From: DSVZ01 sp037439785
Lineage (GTDB): Bacteria > Verrucomicrobiota > Verrucomicrobiia > Limisphaerales > J093
DNA: 64,000 bases
Reading direction: 5' to 3'
NCBI GenBank assembly: GCA_037439785.1
Contig: JBBIVJ010000007.1
Coordinates: 62,001 to 126,000 of the forward strand
Shown here: in pieces, positions 17,555 to 26,442 of the stretch
Numbering within the stretch: the first letter of the stretch is position 1
Layout of the letters: each line of letters opens with the position of its first letter
Translations under genes and position numbers: made by a program
The notes under the pieces: generated by a model
The model's database searches: none
What the model was told of the DNA's origin: nothing
What the model saw: the letters and a program-made list of their open reading frames with translations, nothing else

Positions 17555-17733
17555 GGCGGAACGATGTGACCGCCCGGCCGCGAGGAAAAGTCCCGACCGG
17601 CCCCGGGCCGGCCCTCACGCAGGTTGCCCCCGTTCACCCGCCGCTCGCCGCGAGGGAGGCGCGCGCCGTGCCACTGCCTGGCCGGGCCGGCAAAGGGATT
17701 GCCAGACGGGCCGGGCTGCGCGAAACAGGGGCG

Positions 17734-18603
17734 GTGCGTGAGGTGGTTTCGCTGAAAACCATGCAGGCCCTGGCGCTGGCCTGGCGGCGGCAGGGGATTC
17801 CCATCGGGTTGGTCCCGACGATGGGCTACCTGCACGCGGGCCATCTGAGCCTGGTGCAGCGGGCGCGTCGCGAGGTGGGGCCGCGCGGCAAGGTGGTGGT
17901 GAGCCTGTTTGTCAACCCGACCCAGTTTGCGCCGCAGGAGGACCTGGCGCGGTATCCCCGCGATCTGGCGCGGGACCGGCGGCTGTGCCGCGAGGCGGGG
18001 GTGGATGTGTTGTTCCGGCCCACCGGGTCAGCGATGTATCCGCGTCCGCCGGGCGCGGAGTTCAGCACCTACGTGGTCGAGGAACAGTTGTCCCGCGGCA
18101 TGGAAGGGGCGTCGCGGCCCACGCACTTCCGCGGGGTGACCACGGTGGTGGCCAAGCTGTTTCACCTGGTCTTGCCGGAGGTCGCGGTTTTTGGGGCGAA
18201 GGATTTTCAGCAGGCGGCGGTGGTCCGGCGCATGGTCCGGGACCTGAACTTCCCCGTGATCCTCCGCGTGGCGCCCACCGTGCGCGAGCCGGACGGCCTG
18301 GCGCTGAGTTCGCGCAACCAGTACCTCACCCCGGCCCAGCGGGTACAGGCCACGGTGTTGTGGCGGGCCATCCGGGCGGCGCGCGCACTGGTGCGGCGCA
18401 ACCCCGGCGGTGTGTCGGTCCGCCAGGTCAAGGCCGTGGTCCGGGCGCAGGTGGCCCGGGCGCCGGAAGCCCGGCTGGATTACGTCGAACTGTTCGACCC
18501 GGACACCTTGCAGCCGGTGGCGGTGGTCCGCCGCCGGATACATCTGGCCCTGGCGGTTTTTGTGGGAACCACCCGCCTCATTGACAATGCACGCCTCCTC
18601 TGA
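17734..18603 (+). CDS. panC: Pantothenate synthetase
   Basis: Predicted 289 aa from a GTG giving VREVVSLKTMQALA; an upstream ATG at 17566 would add 56 low-complexity residues beyond the usual 280-290. It condenses pantoate and beta-alanine using ATP via a pantoyl adenylate. Motifs: LVPTMGYLHAGHLSLV with the adenylation HAGH, SLFVNPTQF, EDLARYPRD, VFGAKDFQQ, and the LALSSRNQYL loop. The C-terminal domain ends HLALAVFVGTTRLIDN. nadB begins 17 bp before the panC stop, so the two are coupled. panB and panD are not in the window. Confidence 0.95.
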   Translation: MREVVSLKTMQALALAWRRQGIPIGLVPTMGYLHAGHLSLVQRARREVGPRGKVVVSLFVNPTQFAPQEDLARYPRDLARDRRLCREAGVDVLFRPTGSAMYPRPPGAEFSTYVVEEQLSRGMEGASRPTHFRGVTTVVAKLFHLVLPEVAVFGAKDFQQAAVVRRMVRDLNFPVILRVAPTVREPDGLALSSRNQYLTPAQRVQATVLWRAIRAARALVRRNPGGVSVRQVKAVVRAQVARAPEARLDYVELFDPDTLQPVAVVRRRIHLALAVFVGTTRLIDNARLL

Positions 18604-20248
18604 CCCGGTCCCGGACGGGGACACCGCGCCGCTGCGCTTTGACCATCTGGTGATCGGCAGCGGCATCGCCGGCCTGTTCTACGCCCTCAAGGCGGCCGAG
18701 CACGGCACGGTGGCGCTGGTCACCAAGAAACACCGCGCCGAATCCAACACCAACTACGCCCAGGGCGGTATCGCCTCGGTCATGAGCCCGGAGGACTCCT
18801 TCGAGCTGCACGTCCAGGACACCCTCACCGCCGGCGCCGGCCTGTGCAAGGACGAGGTGGTCCGCACCGTGATCCGGGAGGGACCGGAGCGGGTGCGGGA
18901 ACTGATGGCGCTGGGGCTGCAATTCTCCGAGCGGGAAGTGCCCGGCCAGCCGGGGCGGGTCGAGCTGGACCTCGGCCGCGAGGGCGGCCACTCCAGGCGC
19001 CGCATCGTCCACGCCAGGGATATGACCGGGCGGGAAATCGAACGGGCCCTGTTGGCTGCGGCCGAGCGGCACCCGCGCATCCGGATGTTCGAAAACCACT
19101 TCGCGGTGGACCTGGTCACCACGCGCAAGCTCGGCCTGCCGGGTCCGGTCCGCTGCCTGGGCGCCCATGTCCTGGACAAGGTCGGCGGGCAGGTCCGCCG
19201 CTTTGTTGCGCCGGTGGTGGTGCTGGCCACCGGCGGCTGCGGCAAAGTGTACCTCTACACCACCAACCCGGACATCGCGACCGGCGACGGCGTGGCCATG
19301 GCCTACCGGGCCGGGGCCACCATCGCCAACATGGAGTTCATCCAGTTCCATCCCACCTGCCTGTACCATCCCAGGCTGCGCTCCTTCCTCATCAGCGAGG
19401 CCGTGCGCGGGGAAGGCGCCGTCCTGCGCGGCCCTGACGGCCAGGAATTCATGGCCCGCTACGACCCCCGCCGTGAGCTGGCCCCGCGCGACATCGTGGC
19501 CCGCGCCATTGACAGCGAGATGAAGCGCACCGGCGCCGACCACGTGTGGCTGGACATCACCCACAAGCCCGCCCCCTTCATCATCCAGCGCTTCCCCAAC
19601 ATCTACCGCACCTGCCTCGAAGTGGGACTGGACATCACCAAGGAACCCATCCCCGTCGTCCCCGCCGCCCACTACCAGTGCGGCGGGGTGGTCACCGACG
19701 TCAACGGCGCGACCGAAATCGCCGGCCTCTATGCCATTGGCGAAGTGGCCTGCACCGGCCTGCACGGCGCCAACCGCCTGGCCAGCAACTCCCTGCTCGA
19801 GGCCCTGGTCGGTGCCCACCGCGCCGCCCAACACGGCCGCGAGCATCCCCTGCCGCCCCTGCCCGCGGACATCCCCCCCTGGCAATCCGGCCTCGCCCAC
19901 AACCCCGATGAACTGGTCGTCATTGCCCACCTCTGGGACGAAATCCGCCGCCTGATGTGGGACTACGTGGGCATCGTGCGGACCGACAAACGCCTCCAAC
20001 GCGCCGCCAACCGCGTGGCCAACCTCCAGGCCGAAATCCACGAATACTACTGGGACTTCATCGTCACCGCCGACCTCCTCGAGTTGCGCAACATCGCCAC
20101 CGTGGCCGAACTGATCATCCGTTGCGCCATGCTCCGCCCGGAAAGCCGCGGCCTTCATTACAACCTCGATCACCCCCACCCCGACCCCGCCTGGGCCGGC
20201 CGCGACACCCTCCTCCGCCGCGAAGACCTGTCGGCGGCCACGGCCTGA
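18587..20248 (+). CDS. nadB: L-aspartate oxidase
   Basis: Predicted 553 aa, family length about 530-550. This FAD enzyme oxidises L-aspartate to iminoaspartate, the first step of de novo NAD synthesis. Motifs: dinucleotide fold HLVIGSGIAGLFYALKAAEH, NYAQGGIASVM, the FAD/substrate segment SRRRIVHARDMTGREIERAL, VVLATGGCGKVYLYTTNPD, NMEFIQFHPTCLYHP, HYQCGGVVTDVNG, and HGANRLASNSLLEALVGAHR. The ATG at 18587 overlaps the panC stop, linking it to a cofactor-biosynthesis unit. The C-terminal helical domain (from about 430) is complete. nadA is not in the window. Confidence 0.96.
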   Translation: MHASSDPVPDGDTAPLRFDHLVIGSGIAGLFYALKAAEHGTVALVTKKHRAESNTNYAQGGIASVMSPEDSFELHVQDTLTAGAGLCKDEVVRTVIREGPERVRELMALGLQFSEREVPGQPGRVELDLGREGGHSRRRIVHARDMTGREIERALLAAAERHPRIRMFENHFAVDLVTTRKLGLPGPVRCLGAHVLDKVGGQVRRFVAPVVVLATGGCGKVYLYTTNPDIATGDGVAMAYRAGATIANMEFIQFHPTCLYHPRLRSFLISEAVRGEGAVLRGPDGQEFMARYDPRRELAPRDIVARAIDSEMKRTGADHVWLDITHKPAPFIIQRFPNIYRTCLEVGLDITKEPIPVVPAAHYQCGGVVTDVNGATEIAGLYAIGEVACTGLHGANRLASNSLLEALVGAHRAAQHGREHPLPPLPADIPPWQSGLAHNPDELVVIAHLWDEIRRLMWDYVGIVRTDKRLQRAANRVANLQAEIHEYYWDFIVTADLLELRNIATVAELIIRCAMLRPESRGLHYNLDHPHPDPAWAGRDTLLRREDLSAATA

Positions 20249-20292
20249 ATACCCCGCGCAACCTCACGCCGCAGCGGCAGGCCCGCGCCGCT

Positions 20293-21399
20293 TCACCGGC
20301 GTTCCGCGCCGGGGGCTGAACTGCCCAGCACCTCCGCCAGCGCGCTCAGGCAGCGCTCGTTCTCGGCCGACGTGCCCACCGAAATGCGCACCCACTCCGG
20401 CAGGCCGTAGCCGGCCATCGGCCGCACGATCACCCCACGCCGCTGCAGCTCCGCAAACACCCGCGCCCCGTCACCCACCCGCACCAGCAGGAAATTCGCC
20501 GCCGAGGGCACGAACTCCAGCCCCAGGGCACCGCAACCGGCTTCGAGCTGGCGCAGGCCGGCCGCGTTGAGGGCCCGCGTCCGCGCCAGGTGCGCCGCGT
20601 CGTCCAACGCCGCCCGGGCCGCCACCTGGGCCAGGCCGTTCACGTTGAACGGCTCACGCACCTTCTCCAGCGCCGCAATGAAGTCCGGATGCCCGATCCC
20701 GTAACCCACCCGCAGGCCGGCCAGGCCGTGGATTTTCGAGAAAGTGCGGCTGAGAAACAGATTGGACCGCGCGCCGGAGCGGACCAAGGGCAACAGATCC
20801 GGCGGGGCGTCGAGGTACTCGAGGTACGCCTCGTCCAGCACCAACAGGACCTCCGGCGGCAGGCCCTCCACCAACTCCTGCACCGCTTCCGCCGGGGCCA
20901 GGGTGCCGGTGGGGTTGTTGGGGTTGGCCACAAAAACCACGCGCGTGCGGGCCGTCACGGCGCGGCGCATCGCCGCCACATCATGCGCCAGCCCCCGCGC
21001 CGGCACCTCGACCAGTGTGCCCCCAAAAAGCCGTGTCACGATCGGATACACCGCAAAGCAGTACTGTGACACCACCACCTCCACGCCGGGCTCGATCAGC
21101 GCGTGGCCCACCAGTTCCAGCACCTCGTTCGAGCCGTTGCCCAAAATCAGGTGGGCCGGCGTCAGGCCCAGTTTTTCGGCCAGTGCCCGTTTGAGGTAAT
21201 ACGCGTTGCCATCCGGGTAAAGGTGCTGCTGGCTCAGGGCGGCCTGCATCGCTGCCAGCGCCAGCGGCGAAGGTCCCAACGGGTTTTCGTTCGAGGCCAG
21301 CTTGATGATGTCCGCCGCGGGCAGACCCAGCTCGCGGGCGACCTCCTCGATGGGGCGGCCCGGCTGATACACCGGCAGGTGCGTCAGGCGGGGATTCAT
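20293..21399 (-). CDS. hisC: Histidinol-phosphate aminotransferase
   Basis: Predicted 368 aa. This PLP enzyme of fold type I converts imidazole-acetol phosphate to histidinol phosphate; some relatives also transaminate aromatic 2-oxo acids. Motifs: LASNENPLGPSPLALAAM, YPDGNAYYLKRALAEKLG, LGNGSNEVLELV, VFVANPNNPTGTL, LVLDEAYLEYL, and the Schiff-base lysine in SRTFSKIHGLAGLRVGYG (about residue 222). The start at MNPRLTHLPVYQPGRP matches family N-termini; frames open further upstream carry no similarity. It converges on nadB with 44 bp between stops. Other his genes are absent, so the gene is separate from a his operon. Confidence 0.94.
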   Translation of the reverse strand: MNPRLTHLPVYQPGRPIEEVARELGLPAADIIKLASNENPLGPSPLALAAMQAALSQQHLYPDGNAYYLKRALAEKLGLTPAHLILGNGSNEVLELVGHALIEPGVEVVVSQYCFAVYPIVTRLFGGTLVEVPARGLAHDVAAMRRAVTARTRVVFVANPNNPTGTLAPAEAVQELVEGLPPEVLLVLDEAYLEYLDAPPDLLPLVRSGARSNLFLSRTFSKIHGLAGLRVGYGIGHPDFIAALEKVREPFNVNGLAQVAARAALDDAAHLARTRALNAAGLRQLEAGCGALGLEFVPSAANFLLVRVGDGARVFAELQRRGVIVRPMAGYGLPEWVRISVGTSAENERCLSALAEVLGSSAPGAERR

Positions 21400-21496
21400 C
21401 GGCACGGCAAAAGGACTCGGCAACATGGCCGCCGACTCAGCCACAAGCCGCGCCGGACGGCAATCGGAAGCTGCCGCCGGCCCGGCTGCACGGGTT

Positions 21497-21540
21497 GCAG
21501 GCGGGGACGCCTGCACCACAACAGCAGGCCGGAGGCCTGC
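21497..21540. repeat. Pair of adjacent GC-rich hairpin repeats (REP-like)
   Basis: Two short palindromes stand side by side: GCAGGC at 21497-21502 pairs with GCCTGC at 21509-21514, and GCAGGCC at 21524-21530 pairs with GGCCTGC at 21534-21540. Each is followed by ACCAC. The shared core and flank suggest copies of one dispersed intergenic element, as is common in Verrucomicrobia. They lie upstream of hisC and of the structured RNA. No transposase is nearby. Confidence 0.6.
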
Positions 21541-21721
21541 ACCACCACGCCGGCGGCTCCCCGCCCGCGGCACGGCAGACCGCCAGTCAGCGCGGCGGGA
21601 AAGCGGCGCCCGCTCATGGAAGGGCGGTTTTTCTGCTTGTCGGCAGCGGCGGGGCACGGCATTTTGTCGCCAGAGTTTTCCCGGGCACGCAAGTGCCCCG
21701 CTCTTTGAGTCACAGGACGCC

Positions 21722-21910
21722 GATTTGCCCTGCCATTGCGCGTGGCTGGAAACTATGTCCTTGAACCGTAAGCTCGAAATAACGGAGCCCGGACGCCGGT
21801 GGGTCTGCCGACAGGCCTTCACTGGAAGTCGAAAGCCACCGATGGGGTTCCACCTGTTTCTGATCAGTTCAAAGGAACTGTGACCCACGGCATTGTGGTG
21901 GGGCAACCTT
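21722..21910 (+). ncRNA. Structured RNA upstream of rarA and the folate cyclo-ligase gene, 6S-RNA-like
   Basis: A roughly 185-nt segment is closed by an 11-bp helix: 21725-21735 pairs with 21896-21906 (only two G-U pairs, the rest Watson-Crick). Inside, GTGGGTC near 21800 pairs with GACCCAC near 21882-21888, and AGTTC/GAACT forms a small hairpin with an AAAG loop on the 3' side. This layout (terminal stem, large bubble with a 3' hairpin, long apical stem), the length and the 3' GGCAT element resemble 6S RNA. The neighbourhood also fits, since ssrS often lies by the 5-formyl-THF cyclo-ligase gene, found here two genes on. A strong terminator follows. Assignment as 6S is inferred; a clear -10 box was not seen. 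Confidence 0.55.
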
Positions 21911-21914
21911 GTGC

Positions 21915-21953
21915 GCGGCCGCTGGAAGGACCTTCCGGCGGCCGCTTGTCTTT
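21915..21953 (+). terminator. Rho-independent terminator after the structured RNA
   Basis: GCGGCCGC at 21915-21922 pairs with GCGGCCGC at 21938-21945, and the inner GGAAGG/CCTTCC extends the stem to about 14 bp. A T-rich run (TTGTCTTT) follows at 21946-21953. It ends 50 bp before the rarA start, separating the RNA gene from rarA. Confidence 0.7.
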
Positions 21954-22002
21954 ACCCCGCTTTTGGGTTGGGGCCGCCCGCTCGACCGGCTAGATTGGAG
22001 CC

Positions 22003-23403
22003 GTGGCTGTGGATGATCTCTTCGCCTCCGCCCCGGCCGCGGCGCCGGAGCCTCCCGCCGCCCCGGCGGTCGAGGATGTCCCTTCCACGGCGCCGCTGGC
22101 GGCGCGGATGCGCCCGCGCACGCTCGAGGAGTTCGTGGGGCAGACCCATCTGCTGGCCCCCGGTCAGTTGCTGCGGCGCGCCATCGAGGCCGACCGGATT
22201 CAGTCCCTGATCCTGTACGGCCCGCCGGGGGTGGGCAAAACCTCGCTGGCCCGCCTGATTGCGCTGCGGACCCGCTCCCGCTTCGTCCGCCTCAGCGGGG
22301 TCGAGTCCAACGTGGCCGAGCTGCGCCGGGAGCTGACGACGGCCGCCCACCGCCTCGCCCACACCGGCCAGCCCACGTTGTTGTTTCTGGACGAAATCCA
22401 CCGCTTCAACCGGGCCCAGCAGGATGTGCTGCTGCCGGATGTGGAAAGCGGGGGGGTCCGGCTCATCGGCGCCACCACCCACAACCCGTTTTTCTTCGTC
22501 AACGCCCCCCTGGTTTCCCGTTCGCTGGTCTTCGAGCTGCAACCGCTGAGTGAAGCCGAACTGGAAGCCCTGCTCCGCCGCGCCCTGGCCGACGCGGAAC
22601 GCGGCCTGGGGCACCTGCCCGTGGACGCGGCCCCCGAGGCCTTGCGGCACCTGGCCCGCGTGGCCGATGGCGACGCCCGCAAGGCGCTCAACGCCCTCGA
22701 AATCGCCGTGCTCACCACGCCCCGCGCCACCGACGGCCGCCTCCCCCTCACCCTCGCGGCGGCCGAGCAAAGCATCCAGAAAAAGGCCGTGGTCTATGAC
22801 GCCGACGGCGATGCCCACTACGACACCATCTCCGCCTTCATCAAGTCCATCCGGGGCAGCGATGCGGACGCGGCCCTCTACTGGCTGGCCAAGCTGATCC
22901 ACGCCGGCGAAGACCCGCGCTTCATCGCCCGCCGCCTGGTGATCAGCGCCGCCGAAGACATCGGCCTGGCCGACCCCCTGGCCCTGGTGCTGGCGCAGGC
23001 CGCCGTGCACGCTTCGGAATTCATCGGCTGGCCCGAGGCCCGCATCCCGCTGGCCGAGGCCACCCTCTACCTGGCCACCGCGCCCAAGAGCAACAGCAGC
23101 ATCCTGGCCATTGACGCCGCCCTGGCCGACGTGCGCAGCGGGCGCACCCTGCCGGTGCCGCCCGCGCTGCGGGACGCCCATTACGCCGGCGCCCGCCGGC
23201 TCGGTCACGGCGCCGGTTACCAGTACGCCCACGACCACCCCGACCACTTCGTGGCCCAGGATTACCTGGGCGCCCCGCGTCGCTACTACGAGCCCACCGA
23301 CCAGGGGCGCGAGCGCCAGATCAAGGAGCGGGTCGAACACTGGCGCCGCCAGTTCGATGCCCTCCGCGCGGCCGCGCCCCCGCCCCCCGCCGCCGGTGCA
23401 TGA
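22003..23403 (+). CDS. rarA: Replication-associated recombination protein A (AAA+ ATPase)
   Basis: Predicted 466 aa from a GTG. RarA/MgsA is a clamp-loader-like AAA+ ATPase that acts at stalled replication forks. The Ala/Pro-rich leader (1-33) is followed by RMRPRTLEEFVGQTHLL, Walker A GPPGVGKTS, the strand/sensor LSGVESNVAELR, Walker B LLFLDEIHRFNRAQQD, sensor 1 LIGATTHNP, and the C-terminal domain with YDADGDAHYDTISAFIKSIR and RRLVISAAEDIGLADP, both diagnostic of RarA over RuvB or DnaX. It is translationally coupled to the next gene (ATGA). Confidence 0.95.
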   Translation: MAVDDLFASAPAAAPEPPAAPAVEDVPSTAPLAARMRPRTLEEFVGQTHLLAPGQLLRRAIEADRIQSLILYGPPGVGKTSLARLIALRTRSRFVRLSGVESNVAELRRELTTAAHRLAHTGQPTLLFLDEIHRFNRAQQDVLLPDVESGGVRLIGATTHNPFFFVNAPLVSRSLVFELQPLSEAELEALLRRALADAERGLGHLPVDAAPEALRHLARVADGDARKALNALEIAVLTTPRATDGRLPLTLAAAEQSIQKKAVVYDADGDAHYDTISAFIKSIRGSDADAALYWLAKLIHAGEDPRFIARRLVISAAEDIGLADPLALVLAQAAVHASEFIGWPEARIPLAEATLYLATAPKSNSSILAIDAALADVRSGRTLPVPPALRDAHYAGARRLGHGAGYQYAHDHPDHFVAQDYLGAPRRYYEPTDQGRERQIKERVEHWRRQFDALRAAAPPPPAAGA

Positions 23404-23990
23404 GCCTGCCACTGGTTCAAGCCAAGGCCGCCCTCCGCCGGGAAATCCGCGCCTGGCTGTGCGCCCGTTCCGCCGTCGAACGCGCCCGGGCCTCCCGGGC
23501 CGCCGGCGTGGTGCTGAGCGCCCGGCCCGAATGGCAGGCCGCACGCGCGGTGTTGGGATATGTGGCCCTGCCGGACGAGCTGGACCTCTGGCCGGTGCTG
23601 ACCGCGTGGGTTGCCCGCGGCGGCCGGCTGGCGCTGCCCCGGCCGGACCCCGTCACGGGCCTTTACCAGGCGGCGTGGGTGCCCGATCCCGCGCACGATC
23701 TGCGCCCCGGCCGGTACGGCATTCCCGAGCCCACGGCTGCCTGTCCTGTGGCGCCGTTGAACCAACTGGACTTGCTGCTGGTGCCTGGCCTATGTTTTGC
23801 GCCGAACGGCCGCCGGCTCGGCCGGGGGCAGGGGCACTACGACCGGCTCCTGGCGACCGAGCATGGACCGGCCTGGGGCGTGGCATGGGATGAACAAATC
23901 CGGGACGACCTGCCCACCGGGCCGGAGGATCAACGGGTGGATGCCGTGGTGACGCCGACGCGCTGGCTCGCGGTGGCACAGTGCAGATGA
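23400..23990 (+). CDS. 5-formyltetrahydrofolate cyclo-ligase
   Basis: Predicted 196 aa. It converts 5-formyl-THF to 5,10-methenyl-THF with ATP and is the only enzyme that salvages this folate form. Visible motifs: an N-terminal basic helix (KAALRREIRAWLC), the phosphate-binding and substrate loop LDLLLVPGLCFAPNGRRLGRGQGHYDRLL, and VDAVVTPTRWL. The usual GGGYYD is GQGHYD here, a mild variation. Its ATG overlaps the rarA stop, and rny begins 1 bp after its own stop, forming a tight three-gene unit. Confidence 0.92.
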   Translation: MSLPLVQAKAALRREIRAWLCARSAVERARASRAAGVVLSARPEWQAARAVLGYVALPDELDLWPVLTAWVARGGRLALPRPDPVTGLYQAAWVPDPAHDLRPGRYGIPEPTAACPVAPLNQLDLLLVPGLCFAPNGRRLGRGQGHYDRLLATEHGPAWGVAWDEQIRDDLPTGPEDQRVDAVVTPTRWLAVAQCR

Positions 23991-23991
23991 C

Positions 23992-25560
23992 ATGACCTGG
24001 CTGGCGAGTGTGGACGGGCTGTGGACGGTCCTGGCCGTGGCCCTCGGGTTCCTGGGGGGGGCGCTGGCTTGGTGCGCCTGGGAGGGCTACCACGGCCGGG
24101 CGGCCCACCGGCGCCGCACCGAGCTGCTGGAGCGTGCGCGCTCCGAGGCCGAGGCCATCTGCCGCGAGGCCCGGCTTGCCGCCGAGGAGCAATGCCTGGA
24201 GCGCCGCCGCCGGTGCGAGGAGGAACTCCAGTCCCGCCGGGCCGAGGTCGAGAAAACCGAGCGGAGCCTGGCCCAGCGCGAAGCGACCCTTCAGGTGCAA
24301 ACCCGGTCCCTCGCCGAGCGCGAACACGCCGTGTCCGAGGCCCAGGCCCACCTCCGCGAGCAAGCCGCCCGCCTGCAAGCCCTCGAGGCCGAAGCGGCCG
24401 CCGTCCTGCGGCAGCGGCGCGAGACCCTGGCCGCCGCCGCGCACCTTTCCGAGTCGGAGGCCCGCGCCGTCCTGCTCCGCGAGCTGGAACAGGAGACCCG
24501 CCGCGACGCCGCCGACCTCACCCGCCACCTGTTCGAGTCCGCCCGCGCGCGCGCGGAGGAGCAGGCCCGCCGCATCATCGCCCTGGCCATCCAGCGCTAC
24601 GCCGGCGAGCACGCCGCCGAGACCACCACCGCCACCGTTTCCCTCAACGGCCACGACATCAAGGGCCGCATCATCGGGCGCGAGGGCCGAAACATCCGCA
24701 CCTTCGAGGCGGTCACGGGCGTGACCGTGCTCATTGACGACACCCCCGGCACGGTGTTGCTCTCCGGGTTTGATCCCGTGCGCCGCGAGGTCGCCCGCCA
24801 GGCCATGGAACGGCTCATCGCCGACGGCCGCATTCATCCCGGCCGCATCGAGGAGGTCGTCAAGAAGGTCAGCGAGGAGATGGAGGAAACCCTGATGCGG
24901 GTTGGCGAGGAGGCCGTTTTCAAGGCCGGACTGCCGCCGATGCACCCGGAGATTGTGAAGCTGCTGGGCCGGCTGCGCTTCCGCCACAGCTTCTCCCAAA
25001 ACCTGCTGGACCACTCGCTGGAGGTGGCCCACCTGGCCGGCATGATGGCCGCCGAACTGGGCGCCGACGCCGCCCTGGCCCGCCGGGCCGGCCTGCTGCA
25101 CGACATCGGCAAGGCGCTGCATCACGAGATCGAGGGCTCCCACGCCGCGGTGGGTGCCGAGTTCATCCAGCGTTACGGTGAATGCCCGGAGGTGGTCCGC
25201 GCGGTGGCCTCCCACCATGACGAACAACCCCACGAGGGCATCTACGGCTTGCTGGTCAGCGCCGCCGATGCCATCAGTGCCTCCCGGCCGGGGGCGCGCT
25301 CGGAGTCCATGACCACCTACCTGCAACGGCTGGAAGACCTCGAACGCATCGGTGCCAGCTTCCCCGGCGTCGAAAAATGCTACGCCGTCCAGGCCGGCCG
25401 CGAGGTGCGGGTCATCGTCAAACCGGACGCGGTGGACGACCTGGAGGCGCATCACCTGGCCCGCAGCATCGCCCGCAAGATCGAGTCCGACCTGCTCTAC
25501 CCCGGCCAAATCCGCGTCACCGTGGTGCGGGAGACGCGGTGCGTCGAGTTCGCCAAGTAG
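23992..25560 (+). CDS. rny: Ribonuclease Y
   Basis: Predicted 522 aa, standard size. It is a membrane-bound endoribonuclease that starts mRNA decay. N-terminal membrane helix (about 8-28), long alanine/glutamate/arginine coiled coil (38-195), KH domain with GHDIKGRIIGREGRNIRTFE (about 215-240), then the HD hydrolase domain with HSFSQNLLDHSLEVAHLAGM, AGLLHDIGKALHHEIEG (catalytic His-Asp about 372-373) and VRAVASHHDEQP. The C-terminal domain ends YPGQIRVTVVRETR. It is the last gene of the rarA/cyclo-ligase/rny unit and converges with the exported methyltransferase gene, 12 bp between stops. Confidence 0.96.
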   Translation: MTWLASVDGLWTVLAVALGFLGGALAWCAWEGYHGRAAHRRRTELLERARSEAEAICREARLAAEEQCLERRRRCEEELQSRRAEVEKTERSLAQREATLQVQTRSLAEREHAVSEAQAHLREQAARLQALEAEAAAVLRQRRETLAAAAHLSESEARAVLLRELEQETRRDAADLTRHLFESARARAEEQARRIIALAIQRYAGEHAAETTTATVSLNGHDIKGRIIGREGRNIRTFEAVTGVTVLIDDTPGTVLLSGFDPVRREVARQAMERLIADGRIHPGRIEEVVKKVSEEMEETLMRVGEEAVFKAGLPPMHPEIVKLLGRLRFRHSFSQNLLDHSLEVAHLAGMMAAELGADAALARRAGLLHDIGKALHHEIEGSHAAVGAEFIQRYGECPEVVRAVASHHDEQPHEGIYGLLVSAADAISASRPGARSESMTTYLQRLEDLERIGASFPGVEKCYAVQAGREVRVIVKPDAVDDLEAHHLARSIARKIESDLLYPGQIRVTVVRETRCVEFAK

Positions 25561-25572
25561 GGCGCCCGGCGC

Positions 25573-26442
25573 TCAGGGCGCGGGCGGGGGCGGAGCCGCG
25601 GTGGCGGGGGGCTTGCGGAACACCACCACGTGCTGCCAGGGCAGGTCCGAGACCGTCCGCACCCACTCCAGCGGATGCAGGGCCAGCTCGCGGCGGATTT
25701 GGGCCACGGACATTTTGTGCAGCGGTTTGATGGGCACGGCGGGGTCCTCGGCGCGATATTCCACCACTGCGAGCCGGCCGCCCGGTTTCAGGGCGCGGCA
25801 GAGGGCGGTCAGCACCTCGTGCGGCCAGGCCAGCTCGTGGTACACGTCCACCATCAGTACCAGGTCGAGGCTTTCGGGCGGCAGGCGGGGGTCCTGTTCC
25901 GTGCCCAACACCGGCACCACCTGGGTCAGGCCGCGCGCAGCGAGGTCCGCGCGCAGCCGCTCGAGCAGTTCCGGCTGGATTTCCACCGCGTACACGCGGC
26001 CCGCCGGTCCGACCGCCTCCGCCAGGCGCCGGGTGTAGTAGCCGGTGCCGGCCCCCAGGTCGGCCACCACCTCCCCCGGCTGAACGGCCAGCGCCGCCAT
26101 GACCTTTTCCGGCGCCTCTTCCGCCGCCCGCTCCGGCCGCTCGAGCCAGTCGGCCCCCAGATGGCTCATGACCCGGGCAATTTCCCGGCCCTGGTAAAAC
26201 TTCCCGATGCCGTCCGGGCTGGCCGGCTCGCGGAATTCGTAGCGGAATGCGGCCGCCGTGTCGGCGGCGCGCCCCACCGCCCCAGCGCAGACGACCCCCC
26301 CGAGCGTCAGGCCCAACGTGACGAGCGCAGGCAGCCAGGTCCGCAGCCAACCCCTCGGCGGCCGCCCGCCATGGCCTGGAGAACCTCCCCGCTGCGGCGC
26401 GGCCCGGTCGGTGGTGGGGAAAACGGTGTGGCCGGAGTTCAC
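25573..26442 (-). CDS. Exported class I SAM-dependent methyltransferase-like protein
   Basis: Predicted 289 aa from a GTG that overlaps the stop of the upstream TPR gene (GTGA). A basic stretch then a hydrophobic segment (WLRTWLPALVTLGLTLGGVV, about 33-52) with an AGAVGRAADTA site suggests a signal peptide or anchor. The remainder is a Rossmann methyltransferase: VVADLGAGTGYYTRRLAEAV (AdoMet motif I), VYAVEIQPELLERL, LDLVLMVDVYHEL and LKPGGRLAVVEYRAEDP. Exported versions of this family with a GIGKFYQGREIA-type lead-in occur in Planctomycetes and Verrucomicrobia. Substrate is unknown; if truly outside the cytoplasm, the AdoMet supply is a puzzle. Confidence 0.75.
   Translation of the reverse strand: MNSGHTVFPTTDRAAPQRGGSPGHGGRPPRGWLRTWLPALVTLGLTLGGVVCAGAVGRAADTAAAFRYEFREPASPDGIGKFYQGREIARVMSHLGADWLERPERAAEEAPEKVMAALAVQPGEVVADLGAGTGYYTRRLAEAVGPAGRVYAVEIQPELLERLRADLAARGLTQVVPVLGTEQDPRLPPESLDLVLMVDVYHELAWPHEVLTALCRALKPGGRLAVVEYRAEDPAVPIKPLHKMSVAQIRRELALHPLEWVRTVSDLPWQHVVVFRKPPATAAPPPPAP

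Noticed and set aside
18578..20179. Minus-strand open frame opposite nadB
   Set aside because: Composition is typical of an antisense shadow, and nadB is complete and well conserved on the plus strand.
23400..25560. A phage or mobile-element boundary near rarA
   Set aside because: No integrase, att-like repeat or tRNA is present, and rarA, the cyclo-ligase gene and rny are housekeeping genes with normal composition.
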